Below are positions 17,757 through 27,276 of a stretch of 64,000 nucleotides of DNA, piece by piece. The stretch spans positions 310,001-374,000 of the forward strand of contig CAWETB010000015.1 of NCBI GenBank assembly GCA_963811885.1, given 5' to 3'. The DNA comes from Gaiellasilicea sp963811885. Lineage in GTDB: Bacteria > Actinomycetota > Thermoleophilia > Gaiellales > Gaiellaceae. Position numbers and translations under genes: made by a program. Within the stretch, counting starts at the first letter, position 1. The number at the start of each line of letters is the position of its first letter. Under the pieces are notes generated by a model, which had not been told where the DNA came from, ran no database searches, and saw only the letters and a list, made by a program, of their open reading frames with translations.

Positions 17757-18978
17757 GTACTCGCGGGCGAAGAGCTCGTTCGCGGCCATCGTCGCCGCGC
17801 CGATCACGCCGGCTCGGTCGTCGAGAGCCGAGCGCCGGACGGTCAGGTCGCGCGTCGCGAGCGGCAGCGACCGCCGGTAGATCGCCTGGCGGATCGTCGC
17901 CAGGAGCAGGTCGCCCGCGCCCGGCGACGCCGCCGCCGATCACGATCAGCGAGGGATTGAAGAAGTTGACGATCCCGGTCAGCATCTGCCCGATCAGGCG
18001 TCCCGCCTCGGTGATCAGCTCGATGCTGACGGGGTCGCCGTGCTTCGAGGCGACGGCGACGTCGGCGGCGTCGAGGAAGCCCTTCTCGTCGAGCAGCCCA
18101 CGCAGGATCTCGCTGCGGCCTTCGCGCGCCGCGGCTTCTGCGTCGCGCGCGAGCGCGGCACCGCCGGCGAATGCCTCCAGGCAGCCGCTCATCCCGCAGC
18201 GGCAGGTGACCTCACGGCCGGCCTGGACGTGGATGTGGCCGACGTCGCCGGCCGAGCCCTTGGCGCCGCGGTGGATCCGGCCGTCGACCACGATCCCGGC
18301 GCCGATCCCGGTGCCGATCTTGACGAAGACGAAGTCGTCGGCGCCGCGGCCGCAGCCGGCCGTCAGCTCGCCGAGCGCCATCACGTTGACGTCGTTGTCG
18401 ACCCACACGGGCACGCCCCGCTCGGCGAAGCGCTCGCGCACGGCATAGCCGTCCCAGCCCGGCATGATCGGCGGCGAGACCGGCCGGCCCGACTCGAACT
18501 CGACCGGCCCGGGGACGCCGATGCCGATGCCCCAGAGCGAGCCGGTGACGTCGGCCTCGTCGACGATCTCGTCGAAGAGCTCCTCGACGCGCGCGAGCAC
18601 CGCGTCGGGGCCGGTGGAGATGTCCGATGCCTCCTGCCGGTGCACGAGGATCTCGCCGGCGAGGTCGGCGAGCGCGACGTCCGTGCTCGTCGCGCCGAGG
18701 TCGGCGACGAGCAGGTAGCCCGCGTCGGCGCGGAAGCGGAGCAGCCGGGGCGCGCGGCCGCCGGTCGAGACGCCGACGCCGTCCTCCGCCAGCAGCCCGT
18801 GGTCGAGCAGCGCGTCGACCCGCTGCGTCAGGACGGAGCGCCCGAGCCCGGTCGCCTGCGCGAGCTCGGCGCGGGACGACGCGCCGTGCGCGCGCACGTG
18901 GTCGAGGACGGCGACGAGGCCGTCCGGCTCGAGCGCGATGCGGGCCTGTGTGGCCACTTCGGCTCCGAGTGTAGGCAC
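17712..18978 (-). CDS. ROK-family transcriptional repressor (frameshifted)
   Basis: About 420 residues. The N-terminal winged helix (LVAVLDHVRAHGASSRAELAQATGLGRSVLTQRVDALLDHGLL) is followed by a ROK sugar-sensing domain: VADLGATSTDVALADL, IGIGVPGPVEF, WVDNDVNVMALGE, GTGIGAGIVVDG, GSAGDVGHIHV and the zinc motif CRCGMSGCLEAFAGG. A one-base shift near 17925 moves the last ~70 residues to another frame, ending at a TAG at 17712. GTG 18978 is chosen; other upstream or downstream starts are possible. It is divergent from the ABC transporter operon and is its likely sugar-responsive repressor. Confidence 0.82.
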
Positions 18979-19120
18979 ATCTGTAGCAATCGACAAGACT
19001 TCTCTTGAATTTCGACAAAAGAGGCTGTAGGGTCGCCGCGATGGCACGAGCGCCGATTGTTCGACGCGTCTCGAGGGTCGTAGACTCGTCCCTGGAGTCT
19101 CCAGGAGAGGGAGGAATCGC
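18979..19120. promoter_or_regulatory. Divergent promoter region between ROK repressor and ABC transporter
   Basis: 142 bp between the two starts, more AT-rich than its surroundings. An imperfect inverted repeat CTCTT (19002-19006) and AAGAG (19019-19023) could be an operator. A GGAGAGGGAGG ribosome site lies just before ATG 19121. Operator function is inferred from position only. Confidence 0.45.
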
Positions 19121-20182
19121 ATGACGCAAGGCAGGGTTCGCGGCCGCGTAGGCGCGCCGCTCGCAGCACTCCTGATCGTGACGCTCGTCGCGGTCATGGG
19201 CATCGTCGGTACAGCCAGCGCCAAGCCGGTGGGCAGCCAAAAGTGGGTGCTCGGCGTGAGCAACACGCTCGTCGGCAACGGCTGGCGTGAGGAGATGATC
19301 TGCGCGGTCAAGGCCCAGGCGCTTTCGAGCGGCAAGGTCTCGAAGGTGATCGTCGCCAACCGCAACGGCGGCCCGGCGGAGCAGATCGCCGACATCCGCA
19401 ACCTGATCTCGGCCGGCGCGAACGCGATCATCATCAACCCGTCGAGCGCGAGCGCGCTCAACCCGGTCGTCGCTCAGGCGGCCGCGCGCGGGGTGAAGAT
19501 CGTGTCGGTCGACCAGCGGATCACGGCACCGCAGGCCTACAACGTGACGAACGACCAGGTCGCGTACGGCCGCCTCGGCGCCATGTGGCTGTTCAAGCAG
19601 CTCGGCGGGAAGGGCAACGTCGTCGAGATGCGCGGCATCGCCGGCGTCCCGGCCGACACCGACCGGCACAAGGGCTTCCAGCAGGCGCTGAAGAAGTATC
19701 CGGGGATCAAGGTCGTCAAGCAGACGTTCACCCAGTGGTCGTTCGCACCGGGTGGCAAGCAGATGCTCGACATCCTCAACTCGGGCGTGAAGGTCGACGG
19801 CGTCTGGACGTCCGGGATCGACTACACGATCGTGAATGCGTTCAAGACGGCCGGCAAGCCGTACGTTCCCGTCGTGGGCGCAGACAACAACGAGTTCCTC
19901 AAGCAGCTGATCAACCTGAACCCGAAGTTCAAGGGCTCGGCTGTGACGAACCCGGCCACGATCGGCGGCGTCGGTGCCGCGGTCGCGATCAAGGTGCTGG
20001 GTGGTGGGACCGTCAAGAAGTGGACGAAGCTGACCCCCGAGGTCTGGGACATGAAGACCTCGGCGAAGACGATCAAGTCGTACTACTCGCCGAAGCGGCC
20101 GCCGACGTACAGCTCGCAGCTGTTCATCAAGCCGTGGACGACGTACACCGCGGCCCAGCTCACGGGCTGCAAGGGGCCGTAG
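19121..20182 (+). CDS. Sugar ABC transporter substrate-binding protein (ribose/xylose type)
   Basis: 353 residues. Signal peptide MTQGRVRGRVGAPLAALLIVTL...GTASA, then a Peripla_BP_4 fold: VLGVSNTLVGNGWREEMICAVK, AEQIADIRNLISAGANAIIINPSS, VSVDQRITAPQAYNVTNDQVAYGRLGA and VVEMRGIAGVPADTDRHKGFQQALKKYPGI. It is exported, binds a monosaccharide-like ligand and delivers it to the downstream permeases. First gene of a four-gene operon with ATPase and two permeases. Confidence 0.92.
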   Translation: MTQGRVRGRVGAPLAALLIVTLVAVMGIVGTASAKPVGSQKWVLGVSNTLVGNGWREEMICAVKAQALSSGKVSKVIVANRNGGPAEQIADIRNLISAGANAIIINPSSASALNPVVAQAAARGVKIVSVDQRITAPQAYNVTNDQVAYGRLGAMWLFKQLGGKGNVVEMRGIAGVPADTDRHKGFQQALKKYPGIKVVKQTFTQWSFAPGGKQMLDILNSGVKVDGVWTSGIDYTIVNAFKTAGKPYVPVVGADNNEFLKQLINLNPKFKGSAVTNPATIGGVGAAVAIKVLGGGTVKKWTKLTPEVWDMKTSAKTIKSYYSPKRPPTYSSQLFIKPWTTYTAAQLTGCKGP

Positions 20183-20237
20183 CCCCTGGGGCGAAGAGGG
20201 AGGGAGCGCCGCCCGGCGCTCTCTCCCTCACCCACGC

Positions 20238-21721
20238 ATGAGCCTCCTGACCGCACGCGAGGTGTCGAAGCGCTACGGCCCGGTCGTCGCGCTGCGGTCG
20301 GCGACGCTGGTCGTCGAGCCCGGGGAGGTGCACGCCCTGCTCGGTGCGAACGGCGCCGGCAAGAGCACGCTCGTCAAGGTGCTCACCGGCGTGATCCGGC
20401 CGGACGGCGGCACGATCCTCGTCAACGGCCAGGCGAGCAGCGTCTCGTCGCCGGCGCAGGCGGCGCGGATCGGGCTGGCGCCGGTCTTCCAGGATCCCGC
20501 CCTCGTGCCGGACCTGACCGTCGCGCAGAACCTGCGCCTGACGAGAACGCCCGTCGCCGCGGTCCGCCGGCACCTGCGCGACCTCGACCTCGACATCGAC
20601 TTCGACGAGCAGGCGTACGACGTGCCGCTGCCGCTGCTGCGCATGATCGATCTTGCGCGCGCGCTCGCCCGGGACCCGCAGCTCCTGATCCTCGACGAGA
20701 TCACGGCGGCGCTGCCCGCCGACCTCGCCGAGCGCGTCTTCGACGTGATGCGCCGCCAGAAGGAGAGCGGCCGCTCGGCGCTCTTCATCACCCACCGCCT
20801 GCGTGAGGTGATCGCCCACTGCGACCGCGCGACCGTGCTGCGCGACGGCGGCGACGTCGGCACGCTCGATCCCGCAGGAGGGCGGCGAGGAGAAGATCGT
20901 CGAGTTCATGCTCGGCGAGGAGGTCGCGCGTGCGGCCGGCGTCGCCGAGGCGACCCCGGAGCGGGAGCGGATCGAGCTCCCCGCCGGGCCGACGGCGCTC
21001 GAGGTGCGCGGGCTCCAGGTCGGCGAGACGCTCACCGACGTGTCGTTCGAGCTCCGTCCGGGCGAGATCCTCGGGATCGCGGCGCTCGAGGCGCAGGGCC
21101 AGGACGAGCTCTTCGACGTGCTCTCCGGCCAGCAGCGCCAGACCGGCGGCGACATCCTCGTCCAGGGGAAGCCGCTGCGTGCGCGCCATCCCTACGACGC
21201 GATCCGCGCCGGCGTCGTCCTCGTGCCGGCCGACCGGCTGCAGGCGCTGCTGCCGCAGCGCTCGATCGCCGAGAACATCGCCGCCCCGCGGTTCAACAGC
21301 GCGCGCCGCTGGGGGCCGGTCGGCATGCGCGAGGAGCGCAGGCGTGTGCAGGGCGCGATCGACGCACTCTCGATCGACACGCGCGCCCAGCGGCAGGTGC
21401 GCCGGCTCTCGGGCGGCAACCAGCAGAAGGTGACGATCGCGCGCTGGCTCGCGAACGGGTTCCAGACGCTGCTCTGCTTCGACCCGACCCGAGGCATCGA
21501 CGTCGGCACGAAGCGCCAGATCTACGCGCTGCTGCGGCAGCTCGCGGCGGACGGAGCCGCCGTGCTCCTGTTCACGAGCGAGCTGGCCGAGATCCCGCTC
21601 GTCTGCGACCGCGCCGTCTGCCTCTACGGCGGCAAGGTGACCGCCGAGCTCGACGCCGATCGGCGCCGACGAGGCGACGCTCCTGCGCGCGATGCACGGG
21701 CTCGAGAGCGACGCAGCATGA
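20238..21721 (+). CDS. Sugar ABC transporter ATP-binding protein, two ATPase domains (frameshifted)
   Basis: About 494 residues, the usual RbsA/XylG size. First domain: Walker A GANGAGKSTLVK, then VFQDPALVPD and LLILDEITAALP (Walker B). After a one-base shift near 20875 comes EEKIVEFMLGEEV. The second domain starts PTALEVRGLQVGETLTDVSF and has a degenerate P-loop (GIAALEAQGQDELF), signature LSGGNQQKV and LLCFDPTRGIDV, as in the RbsA second half. Another shift near 21660 restores the end EATLLRAMHGLESDAA. The stop overlaps the permease start (ATGA). Confidence 0.88.
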
Positions 21722-22735
21722 GCGCTGTCGCCGCGGAGCCGGCGCGGACGGGGATCCACTGGCGGCGGCTCGCGCGCCGACACGGCTGGACGGTGGGCGT
21801 CTACCTCCTCCTCGTCGCCCTGATCCTCTACTGGCGGACGATTCCGGCCGGAGTGGGGGACCTTCGACGTCCAGTCGCTCGCGATCGACGCGCTCCCCTT
21901 CGCCTTCGCCGCGATGGCGCAGGCGGTCGTGGTCATTTCCGGCGGGATCGATCTCTCGATCGGCTCGCTGATGAGCCTGATCAACGTCGTCTCGGCGAAG
22001 TACATGTTCGACGCGACCACGGGGCAGGCGGTCAGCTTCCGCGAGGCGATCGTGCTCTCGTTCGTCCTCATCCTCGGCGGCGCGCTCGCCGGCGTGCTGA
22101 CCGGGGTGATCATCACGGTGACGAAGGTCGCCGACATCATCGTCACGCTGGCGATGCTGTTCGTCTGGGGCGGAGCCGCGCTCGCGGTCATGCAGATCCC
22201 CGGCGGCGGCGCGCCGCTCGAGTTCACGAAGCTGGCGATCGGCTACACGCTGACACCCTGGCTCCCGTCCGGGCTCGTGATCCTCGCCGCCGTCGTGCTG
22301 ATCGTCTGGGTGCCGATCCGCTGGCGCAGGCCCGGGCTCGCGCTCTACGCGATCGGCTCGAGCCGGAACGCGTCCTTCCTCGCCGGAATCTCGGTCGCGC
22401 GGACGCGGATCGGCGCCTACGCGCTCGGCTCCGCCTTCGCGGCGATGGGCGGGCTTGCCCTGACGGCCACGTCCGGGATCGGCGACGCCCTCTCCGGCCA
22501 GTACTACACGCTCAACAGCGTCGCCGCGGTCGTCCTCGGCGGCGTCGCCCTCGTCGGCGGCGTCGGCGGCCTGATCGGGCCGATCGCAGCGGCGTTCATC
22601 CTCACGCTCGTCAAGTCGATCATGATCCTGAAGGGCGTCGACCAGAACTGGGCGCAGGTGATCCAGGGGACGCTGATCGTCCTCGTCGTCATGGTCGGCG
22701 GCCTCGCGCTGCGCCAGCGGGGGAAGAATCTGTGA
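21718..22735 (+). CDS. Sugar ABC transporter permease 1 (frameshifted)
   Basis: About 338 residues, RbsC-type permease. It begins with a helix WTVGVYLLLVALILYW. The frame shifts by one base at a GTGGGGGACC run near 21858 and resumes with FAAMAQAVVVISGGIDLSIGSLM, the family signature. Then follow further membrane helices and VVLGGVALVGGVGGLIGPIAAA near the end. It makes half of the membrane channel with the next gene, whose GTG start overlaps its TGA by 4 bp. Confidence 0.88.
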
Positions 22736-23727
22736 GCTCGGCACCGCAGGCCGCCGAGCCGTCGACGCCGCGCTTCGACCCGCGGCGACTCTTCGCCGAC
22801 AACCCCGTCGTCGTGCTGACGCTCGTCTTCATCGGGCTCTTCGTCGCGACCGACATCGTCAACCGCGTCCAGTCGAGCGAGGCCTTCCTGACGCCGAAGC
22901 AGCTCTCGACGACCTTCCTCTACGCGGCCATCCTCGGCCTGATGTCGGCCGGGCAGACGCTCGTGATGCTGACCGGCGGCGTCGACCTCTCGGTCGCCAC
23001 CACCGCCACGACCGGCGCGTTCATGATCTCGAGCTTCGCCACCGACGGCGCGGCGAAGGCGATCGGCGTCGCCCTGCTCGCCGGCCTCGGGATCGGGATC
23101 GTCAACGGGATCGGCGTCGCGATCTTCCGCGTCAACCCGCTGATCATGACGCTCGGGGTGAGCACGGTGACGCTCGGCGCGCTCACGATCTACGCCCAGC
23201 AGCGCTTCCTCGCGCCGGCGCCGGACCTGGTCAAGAAGCTCGGCTCCGAGCGCTTCTTCACCTACATCCCGTACGGCCTCCTCGTCTGGGTGCCGATCTC
23301 GGCGCTGATCATCCTCGGCCTCCGCTACAGCGGCTTCGGCCGCATGATCTACGCGGTCGGCGACAACGCGATCGCGTGCCGGCTCGCCGGCGTGCGGACG
23401 TGGCAGGTGCTGCTCGCGGTCTATGCGCTCTGCGGCACGCTCAGCGCCGCCGCCGGCATCCTGCTCGTCGGCTTCAACGACGCGGCCGACCTCGGCATCG
23501 CCACGCCCTTCCTGCTGCCGTCGGTGGCGGCGGTCGTGATCGGCGGCACGTCGATCTTCGGCGGCGTCGGCGGCTACGCGGGGACGATCCTCGGCGCCCT
23601 GATCCTGACCGTGCTCGACTCGCTGCTGACGATCCTGAATGCCTCGCAGGCGGTCCGCCAGATCCTCTACGGGCTGATCATCCTCGCGCTCGCCGCGATC
23701 TACGCCCGCGCCGCCTCGGTCGACTGA
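22732..23727 (+). CDS. Sugar ABC transporter permease 2
   Basis: 331 residues, intact. RbsC-type permease with about nine to ten membrane helices and the signatures ILGLMSAGQTLVMLTGGVDLSVATT and VVIGGTSIFGGVGGYAGTILGALIL. Distinct from permease 1, so the system has a heterodimeric membrane part, as in several actinobacterial sugar importers. GTG 22732 start overlaps the upstream stop. Last gene of the operon. Confidence 0.9.
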   Translation: MSSAPQAAEPSTPRFDPRRLFADNPVVVLTLVFIGLFVATDIVNRVQSSEAFLTPKQLSTTFLYAAILGLMSAGQTLVMLTGGVDLSVATTATTGAFMISSFATDGAAKAIGVALLAGLGIGIVNGIGVAIFRVNPLIMTLGVSTVTLGALTIYAQQRFLAPAPDLVKKLGSERFFTYIPYGLLVWVPISALIILGLRYSGFGRMIYAVGDNAIACRLAGVRTWQVLLAVYALCGTLSAAAGILLVGFNDAADLGIATPFLLPSVAAVVIGGTSIFGGVGGYAGTILGALILTVLDSLLTILNASQAVRQILYGLIILALAAIYARAASVD

Positions 23728-23806
23728 CCCACGCGGCCGGCGGCGCCACGCGGCGCGGCCTTCGAGCTGACCCTGCCCGTTCCGCTGCCCGCGTAGAGAG
23801 GAAGTC

Positions 23807-23915
23807 GGGCGCGCCCAGCAGGAGCTGCGGCACTCCCACAAGTTGCGATCGTTGACCTCGAGCACCTCCGGGGGACCGGGGGGTTGCTCGGGCGGCTCGG
23901 TCGCAGGGCGCGCCC
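23807..23915. repeat. Pair of GGGCGCGCCC palindromes, first set
   Basis: Perfect 10-bp palindromes at 23807-23816 and 23906-23915, both followed by A, 99 bp apart in the region between the permease and MEDS genes. A second pair with a similar spacing lies after the MEDS gene. Nothing else is recognised in 23728-24012. Confidence 0.8.
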
Positions 23916-24012
23916 AGACTCACTGTGCCCCGAAGCGGGGAGGGCGGAGTCCCCTTTTCGGGGGTCGCAGCGTTAAGAGGAAGTTCACCGCAATCGGGAC
24001 TACACTCCGGCT

Positions 24013-24798
24013 ATGCGACAGTCCTGGGGCGACTTCCTCAAGGGCGCCTGTACCCACTCCCACGGTGTGCAGGTCTACGAGGACGCCGTTGACCTCGCTG
24101 ACTCCGTCGCCGCGTACCTCGTGGCGGGGTTCGAGCGCGACCAGCCGGCGGTGCTCGTCGCCACGCCGGAGCACATGAGCCTGTTCGCCGAGCGGCTCGA
24201 CGCGCGCGGCTGGGGGCTCCGGGACACCGAGAGCGCAGGCCTCCTCGTCGTGGCGGATGCGGAGGAGACGCTGGCAGGGATCATCGGCCCTCACGGGCTC
24301 GACCGGGGGAAGTTCGAGCGGGCCGTGGCCGACATGCTCGACCGCGTCCAGGGTGGGCCAGGGGTGCAGGCGCGCGTGTTCGGCGAGATGGTCGACGTGC
24401 TCAGTCGTCGGGGCGACGCGGACATCGCCGACGAGCTCGAGCGACTCTGGAACGACGTCGCCCGGGCGCAGCAGATCTCGCTCCTGTGCGGCTATCGCCT
24501 CGACATCTTCGATCCGCAGACGCAGCTCGAGACGCTGCCGCACATCTGCCGCGAGCACTCACACGTCTTGCCTGCCCGGAACTACCCACGCTTCGCCCGC
24601 GCGGTGGACTCCGCGTTGCGCGAGGTGCTCGGCCCGAACCATGCGGCGACGGTGTACGTCCTCGTCTCGCGCGAGGTCGGCCACGATCAGGTCCCGCTCG
24701 CACAGTCGATTCTGATGTGGGTGAGCCAGAACCTGCCGACACGGTCGAGCCAGATCCTCGCTTCGGCGCGGGCGCACTACGTTCGGCCCGCCGCGTAA
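24013..24798 (+). CDS. MEDS-domain sensory protein
   Basis: 261 residues. The MEDS (methanogen/methylotroph DcmR sensory) pattern is clear: HGVQVYEDAVDLADSVAAYLVAGFERDQPAVLVATPEH, then GLLVVADAEETL and ARVFGEMVDVLSRRGDADIADELERLWNDVA. LSLLCGYRLDIFD-like text follows (ISLLCGYRLDIF). The ~60 residues after that (VDSALREVLGPNHAATVYVLVSREVGHDQVPLAQSILMWVSQNLP) are separate from the known domain. Cytoplasmic; MEDS proteins sense hydrocarbon- or light/redox-type signals and often partner anti-sigma-type proteins. No kinase or HTH is attached. Confidence 0.82.
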   Translation: MRQSWGDFLKGACTHSHGVQVYEDAVDLADSVAAYLVAGFERDQPAVLVATPEHMSLFAERLDARGWGLRDTESAGLLVVADAEETLAGIIGPHGLDRGKFERAVADMLDRVQGGPGVQARVFGEMVDVLSRRGDADIADELERLWNDVARAQQISLLCGYRLDIFDPQTQLETLPHICREHSHVLPARNYPRFARAVDSALREVLGPNHAATVYVLVSREVGHDQVPLAQSILMWVSQNLPTRSSQILASARAHYVRPAA

Positions 24799-24959
24799 GT
24801 CTGGCCAATTGTTGGTGGAGCACGCCGCGTTCGACCTGCCATGCTGCGCGCGGCGGGGTAGGCGTCGGCCGGGCCGCCGAGCCGGCGCCCGCCCCCGTTT
24901 TCGACCCTCGCGAGCTGTCCGCCGCGCAGGGGTGTCACCGCCGGGGTCGAACGTGAAGC

Positions 24960-25058
24960 GGGCGCGCCCAGCGACCTGCCGCCCGAGACGCCAAGTCCCC
25001 GCGGCGCTCGTGGTCACGTCGTGTTCGAGGGAGGTGCCGCACTCCTCGGGGCGCGCCC
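24960..25058. repeat. Pair of GGGCGCGCCC palindromes, second set
   Basis: Perfect palindromes at 24960-24969 and 25049-25058, each followed by A, 89 bp apart, downstream of the MEDS gene. With the first set they bracket it. Confidence 0.8.
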
Positions 25059-25065
25059 ACCTGTC

Positions 25066-25272
25066 TCAGCTTGCGCCGAACTCCCGTTCCGCGCATTCCG
25101 GGCAGTAGAAGGAGAGCCGCGGGTGCTCGTCCACTTCGGGATCGTCCGACCGGAATGCCTTCCAGCCGCGTGCGTTGACGCTGCTGACGCGCGGGCACTC
25201 GGCGCACGCGAGCACGTGCACGTCCTGGTCGGTGGCGCGTCTTCTCTCCATCGCCTGATGATCATCGCCCAC
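25066..25272 (-). CDS. Small zinc-ribbon-like protein
   Basis: 68 residues. Two Cys pairs, CAECP near residue 24 and CPECAEREFG near the end, form a likely zinc ribbon. The spacer is charged (DDPEVDEHPRLSFY). No recognised family beyond this. Stands alone; GGGCGCGCCC elements lie at its 3' side. Start ATG 25272. Confidence 0.55.
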   Translation of the reverse strand: MGDDHQAMERRRATDQDVHVLACAECPRVSSVNARGWKAFRSDDPEVDEHPRLSFYCPECAEREFGAS

Positions 25273-25347
25273 GACGGGCTCCGCGACTGACCGAAGGTCT
25301 GGACGGCGTGACTTCTGGGGCTAGACTCAGGCTACTTGGGCGGGATC

Positions 25348-25390
25348 AAAGGGCCGAGACGGTGCCGCAGCCGGCTCGGCCCTTTCCTTT
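25348..25390 (+). terminator. Strong intrinsic terminator / possible attenuator
   Basis: AAAGGGCCGAG (25348-25358) pairs exactly with CTCGGCCCTTT (25375-25385), followed by CCTTTTCC. No + strand gene ends just upstream, so this may be a leader hairpin of the gene at 25568 rather than a simple gene-end terminator. Confidence 0.7.
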
Positions 25391-25567
25391 TCCGGCGCTG
25401 GTCGCCACGCGCCTGACGCAGTTGCGTTATTTGCGCACAGAGCCGGCAGTTGGCTCTGGCGTGAGGATCGCCGACCACTCATAGTGAGCTTTCGAAAGAA
25501 AGCAATAGAAATCGACAGAACCCTCCGCGTCCTGCTCTCGGAGGGCTCGACGACACAAAGGGGTCTG

Positions 25568-26194
25568 ATGAGGAAGTCGATCGTTCTCGCCGTGCTCGCG
25601 GTCGCGATCCACGCCGGCGTCGCCAACGCTGAGAACCAGTCCAACCCGGTCTTCGACCAGATCGCGACCGACGTGGCGGGCAAGCCCGTGACCGTCTACT
25701 GCGAGGACGACTGGTATCCGTGGATCAAGTCCTTCGAGGAGGACGGGCTCAACGGGACGTTCGTCACCGGGTTCACGTTCCCCGACACGCCCATCGTCTT
25801 CGTCTCGCCTCGGCAGTGCGAGACGCTGTGGGCGCTCCACGAGCGCCAGAGCGTCGGGACCTACTACGCCGCGAGCGCGATCTTCACGCTCGCCCATGAG
25901 GCGGTGCACCAGCGCGGGATCGCGGACGAGGGCCTCACCGATTGCACCGCGCTGCCGCTCGTCGCCGGGCTCGCCGTCAAATACTTCGGGATCACCGAGA
26001 CCGTGACGGAGCGGTACCTCGTCCCGAAGACGATCAAGCGGACGGTCACGGTCGCCAAGAAGAAGAAGACCGTCACGGTTCGGACGACGGTCCAGGCGAC
26101 TCGCACGGTCCCGAACCCGTGGTTCCAGCAGCTGAAGGTCGACACTGTCAGCTGGCACAAGGCGAAGCCGGCGGAGTACCAGGGCAACTGCTGA
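25568..26194 (+). CDS. Secreted protein with HExxH metallopeptidase-like motif
   Basis: 208 residues from ATG 25568 with an AAAGGGG ribosome site. A signal peptide (MRKSIVLAVLAVAIHAGVANA) is followed by a mature domain with Cys in VYCEDDW, PRQCETLW and DCTALP, and the helix FTLAHEAVHQRG carrying HEAVH. HExxH suggests a zinc site, with a Glu or Asp further on (RGIADEGLTDC) as possible third ligand. The segment VTVAKKKKTVTVRTTVQ is a basic, Val/Thr-rich strand pair. Protease activity is only inferred. It lies about 180 bp after the terminator-like hairpin. Confidence 0.68.
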   Translation: MRKSIVLAVLAVAIHAGVANAENQSNPVFDQIATDVAGKPVTVYCEDDWYPWIKSFEEDGLNGTFVTGFTFPDTPIVFVSPRQCETLWALHERQSVGTYYAASAIFTLAHEAVHQRGIADEGLTDCTALPLVAGLAVKYFGITETVTERYLVPKTIKRTVTVAKKKKTVTVRTTVQATRTVPNPWFQQLKVDTVSWHKAKPAEYQGNC

Positions 26195-26476
26195 GCCCAC
26201 ACCGACGTTGTCGCGGGCGAGCGGCCGGATGTGGCGGCCCACCTCGGCGCTCGTCCCGCGACGCGAAACCTTCCCACGGGTAGCGACTGACATGACACCG
26301 CTGCACGGCGGAATGACCCATCTGGGTCAAACGATTTCGAGCTGGCGCGAAGGAGGGCCGCTCCCCCACGCGCCTGCTCTTCGGGGATGGTGCCACCTCG
26401 GCGCCGCCGGGACCGGCCAGGTTTTTTGACCACGGCGGCTAGGTTGGCCTGTGGCAGGCGCGGCTAGTGTTGGTCC

Positions 26477-27272
26477 GTGGAGGCCCACGTCGTCCGGATC
26501 TCGATCGCTCCCGTGAAGTCGCTCGGGCTCGTCCACCCGGAGAGCGTCGACCTCCGGTCCGACGGTGTGCAGGGCGATCGCCGCTTCTGGCTCGTCGACG
26601 CCGACGGACGGCTCTTCAACAACAAGCGGAACGGGCCGATGATGACGATCCGGCCCGCGTGGGACGAAGCAACGCGGCAGCTCTCCCTCAGCTTTCCGGA
26701 CGGCACGCAAGTGGCCGGCCGGGTCGAGCTCGGTGACCCGGTCGCGCTGGAGCTCTACGGCCGTCCTCATCCGTCCCGTCGCGTGATCGGGCCGTGGGAG
26801 GACGCGATCTCGCGCTCCGTCGGCAGGCCGCTCACCCTGCTCTGGTCCGAGAACCACGCCACGGACCGCGGTCATGACGGCGGCACGGTCTCGCTGGTCT
26901 CGCGCGGCTCGCTCGAGCGTCTGCGCGAGGAGGCAGGTGTGGAGGTCTCCGATCGACGGGCGCCGCTTCCGGATGATGTTCGAGATCGACGGCGTGCCGG
27001 CGCACGCGGAGGACGAGTGGATCGGATCGTCGGTGCACGTCGGCGACGCTGAGATCGTCGTCAACGGAGACGTCGGCCGGTGCCTCGTGACGTCACAGGA
27101 CCCTGACCGTGGCGTCACCGACCTCGACACGCTCGGAACCCTGGCGCTGTATCGGCGCGAGGGCAGGAACGAGCCACTGCCTTTCGGTGTCTACGGCGCC
27201 GTGACGGCTCCCGGCCGGGTGCGGGTCGGCGACACCGTGCGTGTACCGAACAACGGCCGAGCGCAGGGGTAG
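26477..27272 (+). CDS. MOSC-domain protein (frameshifted)
   Basis: About 265 residues. N-terminal MOSC_N barrel: ISIAPVKSLGLVHPESVDL, GDRRFWLVDADGRLFN. A shift near 26948 moves the MOSC core to the next frame: RFRMMFEIDGVPAHAEDEWIGSSVHVGDAEIVV, GRCLVTSQDPDRGVTDLDTLGTLALYR and FGVYGAVTAPGRVRVGD. The family normally carries a conserved Cys; GRCLVT supplies it. MOSC proteins bind sulfur-molybdenum cofactor and reduce N-hydroxylated compounds or make molybdenum thio-ligands. Stands alone, convergent with the aldo/keto reductase. Confidence 0.83.
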
Positions 27273-27276
27273 GCAA

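Noticed and set aside
20160..21155. Long minus-strand frame across the ABC ATPase
   Set aside because: Arg/His-rich antisense shadow of the ATPase gene.
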